Shown: positions 1 to 5,600 of the stretch, one piece after another | Numbering within the stretch: the stretch's first letter is position 1 | Layout of the letters: the number at the start of each line of letters is the position of its first letter | Origin: JBBRLA01 sp038231615 | Lineage (GTDB): Bacteria; Myxococcota_A; Polyangia; Palsa-1104; JAEUJZ01 | Direction: 5' to 3' | Assembly (NCBI GenBank): GCA_038231615.1 | Contig: JBBRLA010000079.1 | Span: forward strand, 1-19,347 | Length of the DNA: 19,347 nt | Made by a program: the position numbers and the translations under genes | Notes under the pieces: generated by a model | What the model saw: the letters and a program-made list of their open reading frames with translations, nothing else | Told to the model about the DNA's origin: nothing | Database searches by the model: none

Positions 1-4
1 CCTC

Positions 5-225
5 ATGAGACTCGCACGATCTGAATTCTCTGCCGTGGTCCGCCAGCGCTTCGCCCGCATCAAGGATAGAATCCGCCGCCTCTTGCCGCAGTCGCAGCCT
101 CAAAGCCAGGCGGTCCTTGCCCTGGCGCTGCTCTTCGTGAAGGTGCGCGAGAACGGCTACCAGAAGATGGACGGCCACGAGCAGTGCAAGCCGTGGATGG
201 ACCAGGTGTTCGGCGTCAAGCCGCA
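5..225 (+). pseudogene. Unidentified coding fragment, 3' end replaced by IS91 sequence
   Basis: An open frame of about 74 codons runs from near the window edge to about base 225. From base 35 on it has mostly G or C in third positions, like the intact genes further on, so it is probably the remains of a real gene rather than chance. The readable residues include VRENGYQKMDGHEQ and CKPWMDQVFG. I do not recognise the family. Around base 222-228 a second frame becomes a recognisable IS91 transposase, and this frame stops at 250, so the fragment appears cut by a junction there. The true 5' end may lie outside the window. Confidence 0.35.
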
Positions 226-585
226 TGGTCTGACGGCACAAAGTATCTGATCTTCACGCCGATGGAGTTGATCGAGAAGCTCGCCGTTTTGGTACCACCA
301 CCTCACAAGCATCTGGTCACGTATCACGGGGTCCTATCGTCGGCAGCCAAGTGGAGAAAAGAGATCGTGCCCGGCGGACAGGGCGCGGCACAACAGGCGG
401 AGCAGAAGGAGCCGCCCGATGGGGCGCAGCCGGAGCTTGAGGCGCTGCGGCCTCGCCGTTTGTTGTGGGCTCAATTGCTCCAGCGAACCTTCGGCTTGGA
501 CGTGCTGAAATGCCCCCAGTGTGGCGGGAAGATAAAGATGGTGGCGGCGATCTTGGACCCGGTCGAGATCGCCCGACTGTCTTGA
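222..585 (+). pseudogene. IS91-family transposase, C-terminal remnant
   Basis: This frame encodes the C-terminal part of an IS91-type (Y2/HUH rolling-circle) transposase. Features recalled from the family are visible: WSDGT followed by a phenylalanine-threonine-proline 'FTPMELIEKLAVLVPPP' stretch, the LVTYHGVLS segment, an R/W-rich 'LLWAQLLQRTFGLDVL' segment and the zinc-type CPQCGGKIK motif. The catalytic N-terminal two thirds with the HUH and tyrosine motifs are missing. The end is also cut: the family normally continues well past AAILDPVEIAR, but here a TGA follows two residues later, at the beginning of the inverted repeat at 579. It cannot be active. The remnant indicates an old IS91-type insertion or a one-ended transposition scar. 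Confidence 0.7.
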
Positions 586-751
586 GGTTCGGCTGGCACC
601 GATCAATTCGGTCAGTGGAGATGAAACTGCTGAGAGAGAGCTGCCATCTTCTCGATTTCGCCCTCGACGGGATGACCAGGTTGGTTCCATCTCCACTGAC
701 CGAATTGTAGTATGCCGTCGGTGAGACGGCAGGTCAGCCGAATCTCAAGAC
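579..751. repeat. Foldback pair of nested inverted repeats
   Basis: Two nested inverted repeats lie just after the IS91 remnant. The inner arms, 604-623 and 688-707, are perfect reverse complements over 20 bases (arm CAATTCGGTCAGTGGAGATG). The outer arms, 579-597 and 733-751, match at 17 of 19 positions (arm GTCTTGAGGTTCGGCTGGC). Spacing between inner and outer arms differs on the two sides (6 versus 25 bases), so this looks like one segment of about 45-65 bases present in both orientations with an indel. It could be two facing ends of one mobile element or an inverted duplication at a rearrangement point. Confidence 0.7.
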
Positions 752-906
752 TGTGCGAGAACCTGGGTGAGCCTGCCGAGGCGCCGCCGATTGTGCCCTC
801 GCGGCATCAGGTGCAGACCCACCTGGAGTTTCCCGATCCGCCTGTGCAGTGGGGTGAGCCGCCCGCCGAGGTTGCCGATCTGGCTGCCCAGTGGGCCGAC
901 CCGCCG

Positions 907-987
907 GCGGACTTTCCTGCGGACCTTGCCGATCAGCCCGCGGACTTCGCCTTTGTCGATCAACCTGCGGACTTCGTCGATCCGCCG
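907..987. repeat. Imperfect direct repeats, GCGGACTTCG unit
   Basis: Four imperfect tandem units start at 907, 919, 940 and 967. All begin GCGGACtT or GCGGACcT and most continue to a GATCA/GATCC core; unit lengths are 12, 21, 27 and 21. The plus-strand frame reads as repeats of PADF and DQPADF. The minus-strand frame reads as an R/V/L/I-rich repeat (RRLID, RGLIG). Neither frame resembles a family I know. The stretch lies between the integrase fragment and the foldback repeat. Confidence 0.5.
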
Positions 988-1051
988 TGAGCCGGCGGTG
1001 ATGCGGGGCCAGGTGGGTGGATGAAGGAGAAGGGGCACTGCCGCGACCCTG

Positions 1052-1219
1052 AGCCAGGGAGTTGAGGAAGGCCGTGACCTCCGGCGCCCCCATCTCACGG
1101 GGGTGGCGCCGGTTGTGAAAGCGGATGAAGGCGCGGATCCAGTGGATGTACGCCTCCTCCGTCTTCGGCGAGTAGTGCAGCCGGCGAATGCTAACCTGCA
1201 CCGCTTCGATGAGCGTCAT
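1052..1219 (-). pseudogene. Integron-type tyrosine recombinase, N-terminal fragment
   Basis: About 56 residues match the N-terminal SAM-like core-binding domain of integron integrases and related tyrosine recombinases. The visible pattern is an alpha helix ending IRRLHYSPKTEEAY, then HWIRAFIRFH, then RHPREMGAPEVTAFLNSLA. This is the characteristic Y-S-x-x-T-E-x-A-Y-x-x-W-I-x-x-F order. After FLNSLA the expected VEGxVAASTQNQAL segment is absent in all three frames, so the gene is cut at about base 1050. The catalytic R-H-R-Y domain is missing entirely. It is joined in frame, without a stop, to the end of the IS66 transposase. The methionine at 1217-1219 may be its original start. Confidence 0.7.
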
Positions 1220-2450
1220 GCGCGCCAGGGTGGCACGATAGGTCCAGGGCAGCCAGTCTGCCGGGTTGTCAGCGGCCGCCTTGGCGTGACGCTGCACCTG
1301 GGTCAGGAACTCAAAGGCGTTTTCGCCGCGGAGCTGGGCCGTGTAAATCAGGGACATGAACATGTCGCCCACGTCGGCTCCGTGCTGGGTTCGGTAGAAC
1401 AGAGAATTGCGACGGTGGCGAATGGCTTTCTTGAGCGCCCGCGCGCAGATGTTGTTATCCAGCGGCGCCCCCGCCCGGCGCAGGAACAGGGTCAGCTTGT
1501 CCCAGCGTTTGAGCATGTACCGATAGGCCGCGCCCAGGCCGGAGTTGGGCTCGGCCTTCTTCTGGGTGAATTGGTCGTTGATCCATTGGTGCAACTCCGC
1601 CATCACCGGGCCGTTGTCGTGCTGGTGAACCTCCAGGCGCTGCTGGGGTGACAATCCCTTTTTCTTGCACTCCGCATCGGTTTTGTAGACCTTGCCCAGC
1701 ATATGCAGCACGTACGTGCATTCGGAGGGGAAGTTTGGGACCTGGTCGACGATACCGCGCCGGGCGTGCGCGGTACAATTGGCCTCGATGACCGCGTGCC
1801 CCTTGGGCACGTTGCGCGACCGAAGCCCATCGCTCATCAGGATCGGCGGCTCCAGATGGACCTCGCGGGCTTTGAACAGGTCGGCCAGGTTCTCGCCAGC
1901 GTACTTACGCCCCGTGCGGAAAAGCGCGGTGGGCTCGCCGGCCGTGATCGACAGGATCGCGGTGGTGAACAGGCCCGTGCGCTCGGGGTTTGGGAGGTTT
2001 CCGCTAAGCAGCAGTTGGGCTCGGCGCTTGCCCATCAGAGCCAGGATCCGCATGTGGGAGTCATCGTCGTGGACAACCTCCCCCTGCGCGGCCCTGCGTG
2101 TCATCTCGTCAAAGACGGGCTTGAAGGTGGGCACGCTGTCGTTCAGAACATCCCATTGCGTCGAGGAGGGGATCGGGGTCTGCAGGTTTTTCTGCAAGTC
2201 CGCGAGCCGGTTATGCGGCACACCGGCGCTGTAGCGGCACAGCGCGAGCATGCTGACGGCGGACTCGTCGAACTTGGGCCCCTGGGCTTCGGTGGGCGCT
2301 TGTGCCGTGTACACGTGCCCGCAGGCGTTGCAGCGCAGACGCTGACAGTCCCAGCACAGCGCGGCCAGAACGGGCTGGCCCACGATGCGCAGAAATTGGG
2401 CCGGCTCCTTGAGGTCATAGAGCTTGTCGCCCGGGCAGCCCGGATCTGGG
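1220..2450 (-). pseudogene. tnpC: IS66-family transposase (TnpC type), 5'-truncated and decayed
   Basis: The frame shows the IS66 transposase order. First comes a zinc-finger region (C-x2-C in LRCNACGHVY) and the QAP segment. Next are the first catalytic aspartate region (VVHDDDSHMRIL) and the second (ILMSDGLRS). The C-terminal block follows: PLDNN, the RHRRNSLFY equivalent of the GRKN motif, LIYTAQLRGENAFEFL, and a terminal LPWTYRATLA. The third catalytic residue, normally glutamate in NNxxERAL, is alanine here (NNICARAL, codon 1442-1444), consistent with an inactive enzyme. Upstream of about 2440-2450 the frame stays open to 2656 but becomes Arg/Pro/His-rich and is antisense to a better coding frame, so the true N-terminus appears lost. 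No tnpA or tnpB partners are present. Downstream it runs on into an integrase fragment and non-coding repeats as far as 734. Confidence 0.85.
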
Positions 2451-2638
2451 AGCACGCGCAGGCCCGGGTGGGCGCCCTGCGGGGGCACCGCTATGAGGAC
2501 GTGATGCGGCTGGGCTCGGGAGAGATGCTGCTGGGGGCGACGGAGACCACGGACCCGGGGTGGCAGCAGGGGGCGCGTCATGTGCGCTGCCGGCCGCTGC
2601 GCTTCATGCACGGAGGGTTCACCCGGGCGATGGTGTGA
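2443..2638 (+). pseudogene. 3' fragment of a disrupted chromosomal gene
   Basis: About 64 codons ending in TGA at 2636-2638 have almost uniform G/C third positions and a balanced protein composition, while the opposite strand here reads as low-complexity Arg/Pro/His. Readable pieces are RGHRYEDVMRLGSGEMLLG, TETTDPGWQQGARH and RPLRFMHGGFTRAMV. I do not recognise the family. Upstream of about 2443 the same frame is only the antisense of the IS66 transposase, so I infer that the IS66 insertion or a later deletion removed the 5' part of this gene. It lies 145 bases before the tatD-like gene and may once have been its upstream neighbour. Confidence 0.45.
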
Positions 2639-2783
2639 GCCGCGAGTTGGCGTCATAGCTAAGGGCGGGTAAAAAACAGCCTCGGTATTTCAGTTGGTGG
2701 TAAGAAGCAAGAGAAGATGGCTCGCTGACATTTCTTCACTTCTCGACTCACCGATGCTATGTCCAGGAAGGACCATCGGCCCC

Positions 2784-3641
2784 ATGATGTTCATCGACTC
2801 CCACTGCCACCTGGAACCAGAGGACTTCCGCGCCCCCGATGGAGGGGATGATCGCCCCCAGGTGCTAGCCCGCGCACGGGCGGCGGGCCTCTCGCAGCTC
2901 ATCGTCATCGGCTCCGGCCGCGGCATCGCTGAGTCGGAGAATGCCATCGCCCTGGCTTCCGCCCACCCGCAGCTCTTCGCCGCTGTCGGAATCCACCCCC
3001 ACGATGCCAGCGCCGTCATCTCAGGCACCCCGCGGGCCCACGGGCAGGCCGGCCCGCAACGGCTCCTGGGCGAGGCGCTCTTCGACGAGATCGCCCGCCT
3101 GGCCCGGCACCCCCGGGCGGTCTGCGTGGGCGAAACCGGCCTGGACTACCACTACAATCATTCCACCCCGGACGAGCAGCAGGCCCTTTTGCGCCGCTTC
3201 TGCGCCCTGGCCCGACAGGTCGAAAAGCCCCTCTCCCTGCACATCCGTGACGCTCACCAGGACGCCCGCCGCATCGTCCGCGAGGGCGCGGGCCCGCAGA
3301 CCGGCGGCGTCATCCACTGCTTCACCGGTACCCCCGACGACGCCAGCGCCTGGCTGGACCTGGGCTTCCACATCTCGTTCTCGGGGATCGTCACCTTCAA
3401 GTCCGCCACCGCCATTCAGGAGGCCTGCAAGCGGGTCCCCGACGGGCGGCTGCTGCTGGAGACGGATTGCCCCTACCTTACGCCGGCGCCCTTCCGCGGC
3501 AAGCGCAACGAACCCGCCTACCTGGTCCACACTGCCGCCTTCGTCGCTCGCCTGCGCGGCGTCTCCGAGGCGGACCTGGGCGCCAAAAGCAGCGCGGCCA
3601 CCCGGGCGCTTTTCCATTTACCCGCGCCTGCCGCGGACTGA
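2784..3641 (+). CDS. tatD: TatD-family metal-dependent deoxyribonuclease
   Basis: This encodes a 285-residue TIM-barrel metallohydrolase of the TatD family, cytoplasmic nucleases linked to DNA repair and turnover. Family metal ligands are all visible: DSHCHL near the N-terminus (H-x-H), GETGLDYHY (Glu), LHIRDAHQD (His), VIHCFTG (His) and LLLETDCPYLTP (Asp). The length is slightly above the usual 260 because of an insert around GTPRAHGQAGPQ. The ATG at 2784 is chosen because an AGGAAGGA ribosome site (2765-2772) precedes it by 11 bases and the family begins MxIDSHCHL. An open frame extends back to 2694 without a good site or family similarity. It stands alone between mobile-element debris and rplC. 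TatD, YcfH and YjjV paralogues share these motifs, so the symbol is family-level. Confidence 0.9.
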   Translation: MMFIDSHCHLEPEDFRAPDGGDDRPQVLARARAAGLSQLIVIGSGRGIAESENAIALASAHPQLFAAVGIHPHDASAVISGTPRAHGQAGPQRLLGEALFDEIARLARHPRAVCVGETGLDYHYNHSTPDEQQALLRRFCALARQVEKPLSLHIRDAHQDARRIVREGAGPQTGGVIHCFTGTPDDASAWLDLGFHISFSGIVTFKSATAIQEACKRVPDGRLLLETDCPYLTPAPFRGKRNEPAYLVHTAAFVARLRGVSEADLGAKSSAATRALFHLPAPAAD

Positions 3642-3690
3642 CGCCGCCCAGCGAAGGCTGAACAAAGACGGTCAGGAATGCAAGAAACAA

Positions 3691-3720
3691 TTGACGTGAA
3701 ATCGGTTCAGGGTTAGTAAT
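3691..3720 (+). promoter_or_regulatory. Possible sigma-70-type promoter for rplC
   Basis: TTGACG at 3691-3696 is a five-of-six match to the -35 consensus. Seventeen bases later a weak A/T-rich TAGTAAT stretch (3714-3720) could serve as the -10 element. It lies about 80 bases before the rplC start in a 158-base gene-free gap and would give L3 its own transcript. The -10 match is poor, so this is tentative. Confidence 0.35.
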
Positions 3721-3799
3721 ACCCGCTCCCAGGGTCTCAAGGATTCGGGGGCAGATTTCTACCAGATTCAGGCGAGAAAGCTTTTAGGAGACATCGACC

Positions 3800-4537
3800 A
3801 TGCCCGCTCTGCGCACAGGCTTGCTGGGGAAGAAGCTCGGAATGACGCAAATCTTCACCGAGCTGGGAGATCGCACGGGAGTCACCGTGATCCACGCCGG
3901 CAAGTGCGTCGTCATCGGCAAGCGCACCCCGGACAAGGATGGCTATTCGGCCCTGCGGATCGGTTATGGCGAGAAGCCGCTGCGCCTGGCCAACAAGGCC
4001 GAACTCGGGGTTGCCGGCAAGCTGAACATCCCCCCGCCCCGCTGGATCAAGGAGTTTCGCCTGGATGTGCAGACCCTGGAGCAGTTCGAGGTCGGCAAGC
4101 CGATCCCGCTGTCCCAGGTGTTCAAGCCGGGCACTTTCATCGACGTCATCGGCGTCACCAAGGGCAAGGGCTTCCAGGGCGTGCTCAAGCGCCACCACCT
4201 GGGCGGCTCGCGCGCCACCCACGGCAGCCACGAGTTCTTCCGCCACGGCGGATCGATCGGCTGCCGCCTGACCCCGGGGCGCGTCCACAAGGGCAAGCGC
4301 ATGACCGGTCACCTCGGCGACGTGCGCCGCACCGTCGAGAACATCGCGCTCATGCAGGTGATGGACGAGGAAGGCCTGCTTTTGGTGCGCGGCTCAGTGC
4401 CGGGCGGCAAGAACGGCTACGTCACGGTCAAGAACTCGACCAAGCGGACCGGCCTGGTGCGCTTCGGTGAGATCCAGGACGAGAAGAAGAAGAAGGGCAC
4501 CATCGTCAAGAAGCCCCCGGCGGCGAAGAAGAAGTAA
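3800..4537 (+). CDS. rplC: 50S ribosomal protein L3
   Basis: This encodes L3, a large-subunit protein that binds domain VI of 23S rRNA and reaches the peptidyl-transferase centre. The N-terminus GLLGKKLGMTQIF, the central GVTKGKGFQGVLKRH loop, GGSIG, TPGRVHKGKRMTGHLG and the LLLVRGSVPGGKNG end are all diagnostic. At 245 residues it is longer than the usual 205-215, with a basic lysine-rich tail (EKKKKG, AAKKK). The start is supported by AGGAG at 3786-3790, nine bases upstream of the ATG. Normally rplC lies between rpsJ and rplD in the S10 operon; here it is alone, with tatD before and rlmE after. It could be the relocated single copy or a second copy, which this window cannot settle. Confidence 0.97.
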   Translation: MPALRTGLLGKKLGMTQIFTELGDRTGVTVIHAGKCVVIGKRTPDKDGYSALRIGYGEKPLRLANKAELGVAGKLNIPPPRWIKEFRLDVQTLEQFEVGKPIPLSQVFKPGTFIDVIGVTKGKGFQGVLKRHHLGGSRATHGSHEFFRHGGSIGCRLTPGRVHKGKRMTGHLGDVRRTVENIALMQVMDEEGLLLVRGSVPGGKNGYVTVKNSTKRTGLVRFGEIQDEKKKKGTIVKKPPAAKKK

Positions 4538-4541
4538 GCAC

Positions 4542-4569
4542 AATTCTCGGAAGGAGGCTTCCGAGAATT
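4542..4569. promoter_or_regulatory. Perfect 12-bp hairpin with AAGGAGG across the apex
   Basis: Directly after the rplC stop, arms AATTCTCGGAAG (4542-4553) and CTTCCGAGAATT (4558-4569) pair perfectly around a GAGG loop. No U-rich run follows, so it is not a standard intrinsic terminator. The apex contains a full Shine-Dalgarno-like AAGGAGG (4551-4557), but no start codon follows at a usable distance; rlmE begins 65 bases further on. It may protect the rplC 3' end, slow ribosomes or bind a protein. It is equally symmetric on both strands. Confidence 0.6.
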
Positions 4570-4621
4570 CGCCGCTCGTCGCTCTCTTGCGCTTGCGGCT
4601 TTTCTGGCCAAGGCGAATCCA

Positions 4622-5245
4622 TTGTCCACTGGCAAGCTCCGCGACCGGGAAAGCCGACACGACAAGTTCTACCATCGGGCGAAAAAGGAACACTTCGCCG
4701 CCCGGTCGGTCTACAAACTCCAGGAAATCGACAAAAAGTATCATCTGCTGCGGATCGGCGCGCGGGTGCTCGATCTCGGCTGTTGGCCCGGGTCATGGCT
4801 CCAGTACGCGGCGCAGCGGGTCGGCCCGCGGGGGGTCCTGGTCGGAGTGGACCGCTTCCCTCTGGAGGTGACTGTCCCCGCCCCAGGCGTGCGTCAGGTG
4901 ATCGGCGACGCCTATGAGGTGACGCCGGCGGAACTCCTGGGGGAGCTGCCGGCTTTCGACCTGGTGCTCTCGGACATGGCGCCGGACACCACCGGGGTGC
5001 GCAGCACCGATCAGGCGCGGTCGGAGGCGCTCTTCGAGCACGCCCTGGGCATCGCGGAGCAGGTTCTTTCGCCCACCGGGGGGTTTGTGGGGAAGCTCTT
5101 CCAGGGACCGGACTGGAACCGGCTGCTCACCCGCTGCCGCAGGGGTTTTGGCGAGGTGCGGCTGATAAAACCCGAGGGCACCCGCAAAGAATCCATCGAA
5201 CAATATCTGGTGGGCCTGCATTTCCGCGGCCCGGCACCTCGATAA
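4622..5245 (+). CDS. rlmE: 23S rRNA (uridine-2552) 2'-O-methyltransferase RlmE/FtsJ
   Basis: This encodes a 207-residue RrmJ/FtsJ-type SAM-dependent methyltransferase that in characterised bacteria methylates U2552 in the A-loop of 23S rRNA late in 50S assembly. The K-D-K-E catalytic set is visible: Lys in AARSVYKL, Asp in LVLSDMAPD, Lys in FVGKLFQG and Glu in RKESIEQYLVG. The SAM loop reads VLDLGCWPGSW in place of the more usual GAxPGGW. Homology to the family begins at KLRDRESRHDKFYHRAK, only a few codons in, so the start must be the TTG at 4622; AAGGCG at 4610-4615 gives a modest ribosome site six bases before it. It follows rplC by 84 bases, on the same strand, across the hairpin, so both products serve 50S biogenesis. 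Confidence 0.93.
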   Translation: MSTGKLRDRESRHDKFYHRAKKEHFAARSVYKLQEIDKKYHLLRIGARVLDLGCWPGSWLQYAAQRVGPRGVLVGVDRFPLEVTVPAPGVRQVIGDAYEVTPAELLGELPAFDLVLSDMAPDTTGVRSTDQARSEALFEHALGIAEQVLSPTGGFVGKLFQGPDWNRLLTRCRRGFGEVRLIKPEGTRKESIEQYLVGLHFRGPAPR

Positions 5246-5600
5246 GAAAAATTTGGCTCCCGGGGCGCGCTTCCCTTTTTCGCTTTCGGGGATGGGGGTT
5301 GAATTCCAGCCCGAGGGGCTCCTTCCGGGCAGGTAGATCGCCTTTCGGCCCTTTCGGGGGTTGCATTTTTTCTTGCCGGGTTAATCCGGCGCGTTTCGAC
5401 TCGTTCCGGGGCGGCGGCAATGGGCGCCGATCCCGCTAAGTCCGGTCGCGGCGCGGACATGGGGTCTCACGGTTCCCCACGCCGGAAGCGGAACCAGGGC
5501 GTGAACAAGTTGCGCGGCCTCGCAAAAATGCGACCGCTTGTCAAGGTCCTCGACGAGGAAGTGCTTGACAGGGATCTCGGGCTGCGACAGATATGCAATC
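5246..5600. other. 355-base gene-free gap before the A-B-C cluster
   Basis: No open frame here looks like a gene. The first half contains small G/C hairpins and the T-rich run TTGCATTTTTTC around 5362, which could mark the end of the rlmE transcript, but no convincing stem sits directly before it. The last 40 bases hold the candidate promoter of gene A. Confidence 0.5.
5565..5595 (+). promoter_or_regulatory. Candidate promoter of gene A, possibly leaderless transcript
   Basis: A perfect TTGACA (5565-5570) is followed 17-19 bases later by a weak AGATATG (5589-5595). A transcript from it would start close to the GTG at 5601, and no ribosome site is visible before that GTG. This fits a leaderless or nearly leaderless mRNA. 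The -10 match is weak. Confidence 0.35.

Noticed and set aside
579..751. Integron attC site
   Set aside because: An integrase fragment is nearby, but the arms do not end in the expected GTTRRRY / RYYYAAC boxes and there is no cassette array.
1703..2440. Plus-strand frame as a gene through the IS66 region
   Set aside because: Only the last part (from about 2443) looks coding; the rest is the exact antisense of conserved transposase motifs.
4542..4580. Intrinsic terminator of rplC
   Set aside because: The stem is perfect, but the following bases are CGCCGCTCG without a U-run; recorded as a hairpin of unknown role.
5330..5375. Rho-independent terminator of rlmE
   Set aside because: There is a T-rich run, but the nearby CCC/GGG stem is only three or four pairs and not adjacent to it.
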